A DNA stretch of 64,000 nucleotides from Podaxis mareebaensis (taxonomy: Eukaryota; Basidiomycota; Agaricomycetes; Agaricales; Agaricaceae). Each line of letters starts with the position of its first letter. Position 1 is the first letter of the stretch. The notes under the pieces were generated by a model that saw nothing but the letters and a program-made list of their open reading frames with translations, was not told where the DNA came from and made no database searches. This document shows, piece after piece, positions 22,367 through 34,870 of the stretch. Position numbers and translations under genes: made by a program. The stretch covers positions 1 to 64,000 of the forward strand of contig JAEUWP010000058.1 in the NCBI GenBank assembly GCA_018524725.1, in the 5' to 3' direction.

Positions 22367-24345
22367 ATGCCAGTCGTCCGCCGTCGCGGGGGCCTCCTGC
22401 GCATTGCAGCCTTCCTTGCCATAGGCCTCGTCGTCCGGCTCCTTTTCTTTTCCTCTTCAACACCCTCCCGGTCTACACAGTCACACCAGATCAAGGAACA
22501 TAATTTCATTGAACGTGCTACGCGAGCGGACAAGTCGCTGAACGTGCAGAAGCACCCATTTTTGCAGGCTAGGTTTGGGAGGGATGAGCGGGATGACATT
22601 TTCAATGGGCTCATTTACGATGGGATGATGGACTATTGGACGAGGCTGCAGCTACCCTAGTGCGTCTTTATGCCCCTGTGAACACTCACATTAGCCTCAC
22701 CAGTCTCCCTAGCATCACCAATAAAGAGACAGCATCGACGGATGCTCAGCACGTTTTCAGTGCCATCGACGAGCTCCTCTCGCTCAATGGTTGGGTGGCA
22801 GCGTTATGTCCGACCCTTGTCCGCCCATTCGGCCAGAGTCAAATGGCCTATGAGGACCTCATTCGAGAGAACCACCTATACTATATTGCCATTGTAATTC
22901 ACTCTGCCGACCACTTCCTGGTCGACCAGCTCGCTGTGATTGTGCAAATGGCACGACGCCTTGGCAGTTCCAACGTCTTCGTCTCCATGCTCGATTACGA
23001 CTCGACAGACGCTACGGAAACGCTCGTTGATCTTTGCGAAGCTGTCCTCACCCTCCTCAACGTCCCTTTCCGAATTCGACGCGTACCTGGCATGACCACC
23101 GATCCTGCTGCGGCATATTACCCTCTGGAAGAAGCCTACACGAGAAACCTGGCACTTGAACCATTGCATGAACTCAAACAAAAGCGAGGAATCACCTTTT
23201 CGAGAGTTGTGTGGCTCAAGGGATTTACATGTCCGAATGATATTCTGGAGACTATCAAGATCAGCTTCACGAATGAGGCAGCAATGGTTTGTGGGATGGA
23301 TTGGGCGGAACATAATGGGTTTTTCGTCTTCTCTGATAGGTGTGTTCATGAACAATTTTTCCTCGTCATGGTTATCTTGACAATTTGAGATGATAGATGG
23401 CGGACGCGCGATATTGAAGGTGATCAGTTCCGCCAGTCTAGATCTACCTCGAAACCAGATGCCGTGCCACCAAGAGACAAACAGGGGGCCCAACGGTACA
23501 ATCAACATCTACCTTTCCAAGTGTTTTGCTGCGAGTCCGGTACTCACGTCGTCGACCCTGCGCAATCATATTACAAGGGAATCAAGTACCGAGCTGGGAA
23601 TGATTTCCACAATCTTAGTCGAGCTGATGGAGTACCCGTTCGTGGTGCGGAAGCGCCTTGCCTTGATAGTAGTCAGGCATGGTTCTGCAGAGACCTTTGG
23701 GTGCGAACCGCCCATGATGACATGCTTGGGGTCGGTACGGCGAATGGTGGTGCCCCTGGAAAGGTCCAGAGAAGAGAGGTGGTGGAGGTTGCCGCGAGGG
23801 ATCCCCTGATGGAACGTAGGGACGAGGAGCATGCGCAGAAGCAGCACCGGGATGAAATCAAGGTGAACGTGGGGGGAGGTGCGGATATGGAGGAAGTGAA
23901 TGACGGCGTACATGCAGATAGGAAGAAGGAGGATCCAGATGCAAACGCTGGCTCCGACTACGACGCAATGCCGCCAGAGGAGGGGGGGGAGGATGTACCG
24001 CCTCCGGAACCCGTGAAGCTATCGATACCCAATTCTGCATTCAGACCAGCGAGGATACTGGTGAACCCGCGTTGTCCAACGACGTATGCAGGAGTAACAC
24101 ATACCCAGCTTGCGAGAGATTTGTTTGGAGAGAGGGATGGTGATGAAAAGGACAAGGTGATAATTTCTGGCAAGTACCTGCTGGATGATTGGGAGGGTGC
24201 GCCAGAGAGTTTCGTTTGTCAGGAACAAAGGCTAGTTTTTGGCGGCTTGTTCTGTATATTATATTTTCTGACTGGGGCCTTACAGACAAACTGGCGGAAG
24301 GAAAGCACCAAAAACACAGAGACGACTCAAGTTCTCGATAAATGA
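22367..24345 (+). CDS. CAP59-family glycosyltransferase
   Basis: A type II membrane glycosyltransferase of the CAP59/CMT1 (cryptococcal mannosyltransferase 1) family, which in Cryptococcus is needed for capsule polysaccharide and in other basidiomycetes probably decorates cell-wall or secreted glycans in the Golgi. Exons 22367-22659, 22704-23339 and 23397-24345 join in phase to give 625 residues. The ATG sits in a good context (CCACCATGC). A basic N-terminus (VVRRRGG) is followed by one membrane helix (IAAFLAIGLVVRLLFF). The catalytic region includes IVIHSADHFLVDQL, FVSMLDYDSTDATETL, FSRVVWLKGFTCPNDILE and MVCGMDWAEHNGFFVFSDRW, all typical of the family. The late part has NPRCPTTYAGVTHTQLARDL and FVCQEQR. 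A region between about residues 430 and 545 is unusually long, acidic and low in complexity (EEGGEDVPPPEP), and could include an unrecognised intron. The end lies 667 bp from the convergent HAM1-like gene. Confidence 0.85.
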
Positions 24346-25012
24346 GGAATTATCCCAGCTAGAAGCTTCATCATCTTGACCGTGACTGCGTGGACATAAG
24401 GATTGGATTTCATGTTTCTCTTCGATATCCGGGGTAGTAGACTAGTTGGTATGCTGTGGATACTGTACAGTTGACATTATTGACAGTAGTTTTTGCTTTC
24501 TTTAATATGAGGTAAGCAGGTAGAGCTGTCGAGGGAGTCGGGGACAATGGTTATCCTGTGACCGGTTCATTCCAGGGAACGTAGTAGTCAACGCTTCACG
24601 CCCTTGGAATATGTGTCTCAAAGTGCAGGAATGCAACACAAAAGGGTCCCAGTATCAAAGGAGATCGAAGACTCAGTAGCGTTAACAAATCCTGCTCCTC
24701 CAAGGCCAAATTACACCTGGCCTTATTACAAGTCGACGAACAATATTTACAAGTTGCACATGAACCGACAAACCAGCCGGGCCACCAAAAGGTCTCCAAA
24801 AAAAAAAACGGTTTGATGGACGATTTGCAATATCGTGAGATACCATACACGGAAAATTTTGGCAAAACGCCCGAAAAGTCAAACCTCAAAATGGTTGTTA
24901 AATATTCTGGCAATCATTGAAGTCCAACAATAATATTTCAAGAAAGATAATCAACTATATGAAGCGGGTTCATATGGCCTACGCCAAGGAAACGCGAAGA
25001 GGGACCTGGCGA
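24346..25012. other. convergent intergenic region
   Basis: The 3' flanks of the CAP59-type gene (+) and HAM1-like gene (-). It has an A-tract near 24798 and AT-rich sequence, but no gene, terminator hairpin or repeat that I can support. Confidence 0.4.
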
Positions 25013-27593
25013 TCAGAAATCAAATGCCGCACTCTGCCAACCGGGTCTCTGCTTCTCGAGCAACACCTTCTCCTCCGTGCTCCTCTTAAAGCTTGAGATC
25101 TGCTTCATACCTTCCTTCACGATCCCTTTGACTTGTTGCTTCGTCTCGCCTGCAACGTCCTTCGCCTGGGCCACGTTGGCCTGAACGTTCGGAATTCCTA
25201 CGTCCGAAGCCATCTCCTCAACCCGTCTCTTGAGGGGAACCGAAGCGGTACCAAGAGGCCCACGTTTCTCGCCACTCAAAATCTGTGGTTCAGCGCCCAT
25301 CGCGAAAGCGGTCTTTCCGGCTTCCTGACCCTCTCTAGAGTAGACCTCCTGTTCGACGACGAACCCAGTTCCCGTGGCATGGATTCCTAGCTCACCCTTC
25401 TCGCGACCCTCTCTCCTAATCCTACCGGCCTCACTCCAAATGGCCGCCATTAGCGATCCACCACTGCCCAGACCGGTATCCTGAAAAACTTCCTTTCTCT
25501 TTGCAATATCGAATGCGATTCCATCTGCCCACTCAACCGCCGCCCTCACCTGCTCCGCCAGTGTCTTCTCCAACGCCTCACGGAGACGCATAAGCAGAAC
25601 GGGCCTGAACAATGTGACGAGGATCGAGTGGTTGCTGTCTCGTACTTCAAGTCCGATATCTTCAGCGAGTTTGACTTCGACCTTCTCAATCACGTTGAAA
25701 TGTTTGAGGTTGTCGCGTGAGTGCGGGCCTCTGACTGTGGCGGGGATGAGGCGTAGTTTGAGGTCAAGGTCGAGTCCTTTCTCGGGGAGGTTAAAGTGAA
25801 GAAGACCCGTAAATTCGCTGGGACTCATCGCCCCGGGCGCCTTGTCTTTGTACCAAAAGGAGACGTCGTTGAGCGTCATTTGGACAGCCTGTGCACGGAC
25901 GTGGGTGAGCGCGCCTAGAGCGGTCTGAGAGGGCTGAGAAGGTTCCGCTGAGGTCTGAATGTCGATGTCTGTGATGTTGCGGATGTAGATATGAGATGGG
26001 AGGATATGGAATGAAGAAATGTCGAGGTTCTCCAAGACAAACTCGATCTCTTCATCTTTGTACTCGGTCCTACGCTCAGGTCAGTAAATATTGGATAACG
26101 GGCATAAGGTCACATACCGAGGAATGGGCAAATTTTTCATCTTAGACATGATGCGTGGAAGATAGACCTTGAACAGGTCCTGCCAGAACCAAGTAACTTG
26201 TTCCATGGCCGCTTGCAAACCTGTCTCCGCCTCCTTGCTGGCATCAATGAGACCTTGTTCGATATCCTGGTTGAAGTGCTGATGTGCCATCTTGATGCGG
26301 GCGAGGTCCTTATCCTGCGAAATGCCCTTATCGATTTTCGCGAGCTCCTGCTTGAGCTCATCAATGTTCGCCTTCCACTTCTGGTCCTTTTCAAGGAGCA
26401 AATTCCAGCGCCTACGCAGCTCCCCGCGCCTCTGAGTTGCAGCATCACTACGGACGTAGCCCGCCTCGGTGAGGTCGCGTCGAATTTCGCTTATAGACTC
26501 GTGGAACCAAGCCTTGAGCTCCTGGTCTTGCACGATCATGGAGACAGTTGAACGCAACCGGCGAATAAGAGGATCGAAGGAAACACCAGAAATGCGTTCG
26601 AAGAATGTTTCGAGAGCTTGAAGAGCTTTTGGTACATGTTGTTCGGGAGTCGGATCAGCGATGAAATTTGCGAGGGTGAAACCAGGATCTGAAATAGTCT
26701 CCAAACCCTGATCAAGGCGCTTCTGAAGAATAATAAAGATCGTATCAAGGGAATGACGATACGCAGGATCAGACTGCGCCCGGTCACAGATCTACGGATT
26801 ATGTCAGTCTAATGACGGGCCTTTGGCACATCAGTAACTCACAGAATAGAAAGCGTTTTGCAAACGATTGGTAGTGCGCTCCGATTTATCCTCTATGGCG
26901 CCGGTAACAGTTTGAGAGGCGCCGATCATCATTGAGCCGGCGTCTTTGACAGTATCGACTCCATGTTCCCAAGCGACTTTCGCGTCCCTCTCCTCTTGTA
27001 GGCGCTCCTTGTCTCTCCCCAGACTATCTCTCTTCCCCTCCTGAACGTCTTGCTCCACATGACGTAATGTCGTCTTGGCCTTTCCCGCTTGAGTCTCTAC
27101 CAATTCCGCAGCGTCGGCAAGCATGGAGCGCGTGACGGATGCAAAATCGCCAAAGAGGTGCGCCCCTTCAGTCGTCATGTTATGATAGGCCACTTTCACG
27201 ATAACACGGAGAGAGCGTTGGAGCGAATGGATGTCCTTGAGCGCTTGGTCACGGTCTTCTTTGGCCTCTTCGGTGGGAGCTAGATCGCCTTGCTGGAGGT
27301 GCCAGATTGCTTCCTGGAGAATGTTGTCGTCTATAGTGACGTCATTAGGCGTGCATTGTCGGGAACAAGATATACGCACGGTTCTTGTTGTCCAAAAACT
27401 GTTTATACGCATCTAGGATGCGTCGAACGTCGTTCGCGAGAAGGCGGCCCTGGGAGCTGAGTGCTCCCTGGACAGAAGGCTCAATACTGGTGATACCAAC
27501 ATCACTGAGCCAATTGAAAAAACGGTCAAACTGCTGGGTGGTAGGAAGTTTGCCAGCGTCGAGAGCAGCGAGGATAGAAGATGACTTGTCCAT
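25013..27593 (-). CDS. HAM1-like protein (N- and C-terminal HAM1 domains)
   Basis: A large, mostly helical protein found widely in filamentous fungi and named after HAM1 of Neurospora-type hyphal fusion work; its biochemical role is unknown. Exons 27593-27380, 27330-26843, 26791-26118 and 26069-25013 join in phase to give 810 residues. The N-terminal half (to about residue 460) is rich in charged helices, for example RDQALKDIHSLQRSLRVIVK and the Glu/Arg-rich stretch around residue 175. The C-terminal domain begins about residue 470 with EYKDEEIEFVLENLD, followed by FHILPSHIYIRNITDIDIQT and the strand-rich region FTGLLHFNLPEKGLDLDLKL, the pattern expected of the HAM1-like C-terminal domain. 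No signal peptide is evident. It lies 142 bp downstream of EOS1 on the same strand. Confidence 0.8.
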
Positions 27594-27735
27594 TTCAAAA
27601 GGTGAATGACGAGCAAGTGAGGATGTCTGGGATATATAGCTGGGGCAAGGTGGAGGAATGACGCTATGGGAGCTGCTCGATTAGGATAGTTAAACATATA
27701 TGGAATGCCTACGTCATATATAACATATCAAGTTG

Positions 27736-29730
27736 TCAACATCCTCCTAGCTCTCGCCGGATCTCACCAGCCCATGCCATCACAAAGTAAAGCACTCCAG
27801 CGGGCAGTACGCACTTCATCGAGACTTCTCTCCAGTCCCACCTCCTTCTTCTCCGCCACTTATTCCACTTTCTCCAATACACGTACCCGTAGCCCCTAAA
27901 CGCGGGCTTTCCACCTTCCGTTTCCAAAGTTCTCCGTCTTTCCCGCTCTTTCTCCCTCTCTCTTGCGTCGATCACTCCACCGGAGAGCCCTTGAGATGAC
28001 GCAGAGTTGGCGGGGAGGTTGCTGACGACCCAGATCTGAATGCTACGGCTCATGCATGTCGTCGTGCCGATGACCGCCCAGACAACCGCGGGCCGTTTGG
28101 CCGCTTCGAGAATGTTGACTGTGAGATGTGTTGCCGGCCAGCAGATGCCTTGAAGCGCGAGTAATCGGACAAGCGTAGACAAGGGCGTGTAATAATGTCT
28201 CCACCGTGTCAAAAGACCAGTCGTCAGTGAAAGGCATTGATGTGCTGTGAGAAGTGCCTGAAACAGGTTTAGTAAGGCGTCAATTATGGTTTAAGGTTGA
28301 CATACCCAGAGCGATGCAACAATATAATCTGTCCTATCGGGTGGTGGCCTTCCCGACTTCACTACACGAGGACTCAATTCTGGTACATACGCATATATGT
28401 GCCAAAGGCACCATATGAATCCAAGAGAAGCAGGCACGATGGCTAGCAGCCTTGAAAATTCGAATAAAAGCCATTGCCAAGGAAGTGTTGCGAAAGAACT
28501 TGGTTGAGAAAACGAAAGTGCATGCGACAGTCGGGAGGACGTTCGCGATACACGCGCAGTTGGTAGATGCCGGGACTATGTCCATATACACCGGTCAGAA
28601 AATCGGTCAGACGAAGTCGAAACGACACTTACTGGCTCGTCAGTCTCAGTCTCCGTCTCGCCAGCGCACACCATCCCGGGTGTCGTACAGATAACCTTCC
28701 CCTCCCTCTCCCACTCACTCTCACCCTCCGTCTCGGTTGCCCCTCCATCTCCATCCACCCTCTCCCCACCCCCATCCCTTTTCAACGAAATCCCACTAGC
28801 AACCGCGAAGATACGACGCCTTAAACTCATATTACCCCCCGTTTTTGGTTTGCTCGTCCCAGGATACGGGACGTGGGGCGGATGGGAGTGTATATGCAAA
28901 GGTGACTGCGAATGCGAAGGTGTTGAGAGAGAGTGGGAGTGTGTGTGGCCTGTCCGAGGAGGGAAAGGAGGATGATTTTTTGCTTGCATATTTCTTGAAT
29001 TCGACATTCTAACGCCTCCGACGCCCGATCCAGACCCAGCTTCTATCCACGACATATTATCTATTTCATCCCCCTCCCCATTTCTCTCCACTTTCCCCTC
29101 CACATCTCCCTCCGAATTTGAGTTCCGCCTACTCGGGTGTACAGACTCGGGATTGTGTAGCGCAACGGGTACAGGTACGGGTACAGGTATCGGCATGGCC
29201 ATAGGCATCAAAGGCGGCGGTAGAGAAGTATACGGTGGGGGTTCCGGGGAGTTACTGCTACTATTCGACCGCGAACTGCTAGACCTCGTACCCCTATGCG
29301 TTGCGGGATCTGCGAATGGTGATGGAGCAGCAGGCGCAGATGAAGGAACGCACAACACAGATGTCGAAGCGCTTTTCTTGGGTACACGCCTTCGCACTTC
29401 ACCCTCCGCGTCCGTGTCGTGATGGTCCTGCGAAGCCCGGTCCGTAGTAACAGGTGCCAAAAATTCCCGCGAATGATACTGGTTCGAAGAAGAGGCAATT
29501 GTCGAAGTAGCCAACTCCTGCGAAGAGCGGCATGCGTCAGGTAACAATACCCGACGCCTAGGGATATTATGTGAAGGCGGTTGCGACGCAAACGGAAGCG
29601 CAATGTCCGTCGAAGACGCCGAGTTTCCCCTGCTTCTCCTTAAACCAGATTCCGAAGCTGCGTTCGAGTTCGCGTTTGCGGTTGTAGGATGTGAGATATC
29701 CGGCTTGTCTGTGGAGTTCGATAATTCCAT
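27736..29730 (-). CDS. EOS1: EOS1-like N-glycosylation protein
   Basis: An ER membrane protein of the EOS1 family, needed for normal N-glycosylation and oxidative-stress tolerance in yeast. Exons 29730-28633, 28575-28306 and 28257-27736 total 630 codons (629 residues) with every splice in phase 0. The first exon (about 366 residues) is disordered and rich in Ser, Pro and His, with a PVPVPVPV run. The membrane domain starts with PWQWLLFEFSRLLAIVPASL, and continues with TRWRHYYTPLSTLVRLLALQ, GICWPATHLTVNI, AVIGTTTCMSRSIQIWVVSN and finally VSMKCVLPAGVLYFVMAWA. These blocks match the family closely in my recollection. The long disordered N-terminus is much larger than in yeast. A charged linker (EREKERERRR) precedes the last helix. 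Confidence 0.85.
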
Positions 29731-30235
29731 TCCCCAGGGTGTTCGGCGCTTTCTCGGCCCCTAACTCTGCCTTTGCAGAAGCTGACCTTCACCTTCAGTT
29801 TACACTCCTACTTGGGCTTGAGCTTTCGGCTCAGATTAAGGTTAAACCTAAAAGGGGACAACCGAGAAAGGGTAGGGGGTGCCTGTAGTAGGTCATGAGT
29901 ACAGAGCACCAGCAGGTAAGAGACAACGAAGGGATAAACGACACAGCGGAGTGTCGTAGCGTTGAAACGGCCATAGACAAAAATTCTTACTCACACCAGT
30001 ATGTTATGCACACCCAGCTAGCACGGAGGGGATGTTGGGGTGGAGGGAAAAGACAGAACTTGACATTGATCTTGACGCTTTAACGGCGCTAACCGATCAC
30101 GTTACTCCAACTGGAAAATTAAAGCCCAAAATCCATTGATAACACTCAAATATTATTGTTAAAGTACAATTCGTCGAACTAACAAGAGGTACAAGAAAAG
30201 AAGATAAAACACGACAGCAACAGTTCGCGCAACAG
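29731..30235. other. intergenic between Argonaute 3' end and EOS1 5' end
   Basis: About 500 bp between two minus-strand genes. It must contain the EOS1 promoter and Argonaute 3' untranslated region. No further gene is supported. Confidence 0.4.
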
Positions 30236-33200
30236 TTATATGTAAAACATGCTATCCTTCATATTCGGATGCAGCTAAAAGCGAGACACCGTCAACCATC
30301 CGAACTCAAGAGAAAACCCAAAGAGGTACTCACCCCATTCCCCCAAACCTTCCTCGCCTCCTCGAAAACGGCAGCCTTCTCCTCCTCTCTACTCCTCCTC
30401 TTCCCACCAACGCTCGACATCTTGTCGGAATCCCCAACCAAAAACTCGTTCAAGTAACACCGACCCCTCTCACACGCCAAGTCTGCATAATATGCCGGAG
30501 GAATCAGGCTGACAGCTTTCGTAGCCCTCGCGTAGAGATAACTAAAGTCATTAGTTCCCCTCTGGATCTCATCCGCCCCGAACGCATTCTCATCGTAAAT
30601 GACGGTATAGTGCGTGGCTTTGACTGTGCCTTGTAGACCTGCATGTGCTTGGAGGTAAAAGTCAAAGTCGAACCTGTGTAGCGTAACAAGTGTTGATTGA
30701 TGATCAGTGATCAGTTGGATAGAGGCGCAAAAACAAGTGGAAGAGTAGACTTACACAGCTGTGACCCCCTTGTCGACGACAGTGCCAGGCCGCGTGTTCC
30801 CATTCCTATCCGCAAACTGAGAGTCGGTTGGGAAGAATCTAGAACGTGGCATTAGCTCAAACTTCAGCAGCGTCAAGCACCGTTGGTCTTACCTCGCATG
30901 ATGACGTTTCCTAACACCCAATTTATCAACAAAACGTGTCTATAGATGTAGAACACATAACACTTACCCGCAAATAACAATCGATAGCTGAGGTCGATAA
31001 TTTTTCCTTCCTGCAGTCTCCATCCTTTTGAATGCTCCCAAGACCCGAGGTAGTTCTTCCCTCAATACAACGTTAAATTGGCCCTGAGAAACAGAAACGT
31101 CAGCCATAAGTCTATCAGCAGATCCTCAGATCACAATACCCGCTCACCTCAGAGACACCATCCCTGAAAATGAAGACCCTCTGCGGCAACTTGCCCGTCC
31201 TCTTTTCGTACAACAAGAGCCGCTCGACCATCATAGCTTCCAACTCGTCCACCATCTACACATCATCAAGTTAACACGATCCCTTTTTCATAAATGAAGG
31301 CTACTGGTACCTCTTTCGACTCCTTATTCGGATGGACGGCCTGAATCCTCATACTCGCCGGGAACTGCACAAACGAGTCGTCCGAATTGGCTACAACCGC
31401 CGCGATCGACGGTGTCCCGGGTTTACTCGTTGGCCCGGCATGCGTGACGTCGATCCCGACCATCATGGTTAACTTTTTCCTGAGCCATGACATTGCTCTG
31501 TCGTCCAACTATACAACGCAGCAGGGTAAGAGTTTTGGTATACTTGAGGAACACAGCAGGGCGTACATACCTGATGATTGACACCACCAAGCTTGGTGTT
31601 GAGTTTCAATGCGACATTCGAAAAATACTGATCCTGCTTCCTTGCATCGAGTGCTTTGCCCACCTGCATACAAAGCGTATGCAACCCGAGTTCCGTGTCC
31701 CCGATTTTCTATTAACACCGTCAGCCTGACTAGTCACACATACCATCCAAATAACTCACCTTCAGCGCAGGATAAATCGCATTATCCCTATTCTCCAACA
31801 ACACAAGAATGAACCCAGGCCTGCCCGCAGTGCTCAACGTGTCCCTAATGTGATTCACACTCCTGCTCCTCACCTCATCCTCCTGATGAGCGGGGAACAA
31901 CTTAATAGCTTTAATCGGCGGCCTTTCTTTCGGAATCTGCATCCCACTCCTCCTCAACTTGTTCGAGAACCCGTCAATCAGACCCAACAATCTCGGGTCA
32001 TTGGGCCCATCGAAGGTGTTGCTACCATCACGGACAACAAGGACACACCACGAAGGTACAATAGCACCACGATGGAACTTGACTTCCAAAATGTTCCAGG
32101 ACCCATTCGCGGCACGCGCAGTACCAGATTTGTAGCTCAATCCGGGGGCTGGGAGTTCCCGAGCGGGGATTACAGCCATTTCGGGATCAATGGAAATGCC
32201 GAATGATTCCAAGGGGGATTTTTGTTGTTGAGGTGGGGGGGATAGACCGAGGGAGGGGAAACCGATGTTGACGATGGCTTCGGCGTTTTCTTTGGGGCGG
32301 TTACATGCGACTTTGATCATGGATGCGGTTTCTCTGTCGGAGAGGCGACCGCGGAATGCGTTTCCGGGTTCGACGATGCATAGTTCTGCGGGGACGTAGT
32401 TGGTTCTTTGTTTTGTGCCGAGGTTGACGACTGGGAGTTCGGCTGGGTATTGGAGGGTGATGTTGTATGCTATTTGGAAGAGTGAGTTGTTGGTGGTGAG
32501 CGAGGGAGGGGATGGGATGGGGTGACGTACTGGTTTTGAAGTATTGCTCTACGCTGATCTTTTTCCCGTCCCTTTCGAAGTATGTGTTACGGGCAGAGGT
32601 GGGCACGATTTGGAATAGTTTCTTCTTGTAGCCCAAGTGCGTTGTGCGGACTTTGATACTCTTGACCATTTTGCTGGGGAGGGTGGGCATCGCACCCTGT
32701 GATTTGCGGTTGAACTCAAACAAGATGTCTGCCAAGTTGCCTGGGGAGACGAACGCGGACACGCATACGTTTCTAGAATTGTATTTTCAGTGGTTGAGCT
32801 ATGGTGTGCGACGAAAGGTGAAATCGAGGACACGTACACGTTGATCATGAGCTGCTTGAACGCAGGTCTGATAGACAAGGCGAATCCTTGCCATGCTTCC
32901 AAGTTCGGGCTAAGCGAAACAGGCTTGGTCGGAGTGTCATAAAAGTACTTTGAAAATGCCCTCCCGACGCGTCGACCGTGCCTTGCTCCGAAGGACTGTG
33001 TGATCATGTTCAGCGCAGAACTCAACGGGCCAAGGTCGTAGCTCCTCGCATCAGGAACTCCGTCCAGGTACCTGTCATGATATTGAGTCAGGAAAACACC
33101 ATCCAATGAACAAGTCTTGATACTATACCGATTCAATTCGTTCGTGTCCAACACCCTCTCCAACCGAATCTCTACTGAATACTCGTCTGCGTTGGCAGCA

Positions 33201-33871
33201 GGTCCCTGCCGGTTTTCGTCGTAGTACTCGATATTTACCACTAAAGGTTGCGGCAACTCTTTCGCTGACACCAACCGCGCACTCCTGTCATGGGCAATGT
33301 GGGGTACATAACGCTTGCATTGAGGGTGAAGTTCGAGGAGCTCGAATATCCGGATCTTGATTCCTTCTTTCTCTGATCTAGGCCCAGAGATAGATACGAC
33401 ATAGTCCCAGAACTTCTGTCCTTTGGCGATTTTGACTGCGAAAAAGTTGGCGCGAAGGGTGATGGGGATGCCTTGAGTACCGTAACCTGGTCTGGGCGGC
33501 CTTTCCGGTATTGGGGCAGGAGTGGTAGTACCGGGAGTGACGCGAAGAGTGTCGAAAGATGAGACGAGAGACTGGAGATTCGAATCCGACAGTCGAGGTG
33601 GAACTTGTGCAGGCGTGTTCTGTTTGAAGATGACGGGACCTGGGGGCGGGCCGCTTCTGAAGCCTCCGCCGCCTCCACCCCGACCAGGGCCTCCAGCATA
33701 ACCACCACGTTGGGAGAAACCACGGGAGCTACCTGTGTCTGATCCTCCTGCGGAGGTGGTGTGAGCACCACGACTAGGACCTCCTTGACCAGGTGGCCCA
33801 CCTCGACCACCGCGAGATGATCCGCCTCCTCGAGGAGCTCCAGCTCTCTGACCACGTCCTGAGTAACTCAT
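30236..33871 (-). CDS. Argonaute
   Basis: A small-RNA-guided silencing protein. It starts at 33871 with an RG/RGG-rich tail (GGSSRGGRGGPPGQGG, about 75 residues), common in fungal and animal Argonautes. Then come the N domain (GTQGIPITLRANFFAVK), the linker DUF1785-type region (SLSPNLEAWQGFALSIRP), the PAZ domain (VSAFVSPGNLADILFEFN), the MID domain (from about DPEMAVIPARELPAP to FILVLLENRDNAIYPALK) and PIWI. In PIWI the slicer residues are visible: Asp in MMVGIDVTHAGP, Asp in RVFIFRDGVSEGQF, and His in HAGLQGTVKATHY. The C-terminus ends DSMFYI, as usual for the family, after a last small exon reached by an intron with a GTGAGTAC donor. There are about nine or more introns; I checked those near 33072-33128, 32.8 kb and the 3' end. 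The catalytic set looks complete, so it is probably slicer-competent. It shares a roughly 1-kb divergent promoter region with the PP2C gene. Confidence 0.92.
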
Positions 33872-34870
33872 GGCTTTGTGTCTGTACTGTGGAAGGCGTG
33901 CTCAATGTATGGATTGTGCAAGCTGGTTGTTCAAAAGGTGAAAGTTGAGGTAAAAGTTTGCGTGGAAGGTTACGTAGGAGATCAGATGGGATTATATACT
34001 GATGCTGAAAGAGCTGTTTGAGTCGAAAATTCAAAAGGAGATGAGTGTATGCGGAGCCGCATATATTCTCATGTAGCGCATAGAAGCAACCCGTGTTTTC
34101 TGACACAGCCTTGAATCTCAATTGGCGTCTATCCTTCTTTCCAGAGTGGCCGAGCGTGATCGTGATTGCGTGGACGGCCGGCTGTGACCGTGGTATGTGA
34201 TGGCACTGAGGACATTGTGCGTCGATTACAGAAATAGAACAATGCCCTACTTGGAGAACATCATGGGGCTGTCCGCAAATGACTCGACGCGACTCGTTGA
34301 GCTGGGAGTCTGGCACCATATGAGGGTTTTATGCCGATACACAAGGCGTTTTATGAGCGGTAAACGCTAAGCAGCTGTTCTTTGGCATAATCATCCCCGC
34401 ACTCGGAGGAAGCCGAGAGAACACTGACATTCTTGCTCCGATAGCGGGAAAGCTAGAGAGCCGGCACTTCTGGACCTGCGAGGTATCTAACATTAGCATC
34501 CTACCGAGTTCCTCCAGGTAGCAGCGCGATGTATAGTCGGTAGAATGCAGAAGACCCCTAGTTATGTGTTTGTCTATGATGGGCTGACGTCAACAACGCG
34601 TATCATTCGAACATGGTTGGGCATAAAATGCAAGCGATGATTTGCGTTTGCAGGAGACACTCAATTTGCAATTGAAGGTTGCAGCGCCCCGGCGGGGACT
34701 CGGGAGGCGGAGAAGGGTCAGGAAGGGTCCTCCGGAAGAGTGATAAGACAGAGAGTGTGATGGATGTGATAAGATGGATCACGTGAACGGAGACGGGGTG
34801 GACCGGAGCTGTGGAGAGAAATAAGAGATCTTGCCAACTCAAAGTCACGACCTCGTCGTCGTCTACGACG
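33872..34870. promoter_or_regulatory. divergent promoter region, Argonaute / PP2C
   Basis: About 1 kb between two divergent start codons. Open frames here (33774-34319 on minus, 34603-34899 on minus) extend into the genes or carry no domain. I see no tRNA or other RNA gene. It must hold both promoters, but no single element could be assigned. Confidence 0.45.

Noticed and set aside
23464..24345. 293-codon open frame as a separate gene
   Set aside because: It is the last exon of the CAP59-type glycosyltransferase, joined in phase by a GT..AG intron.
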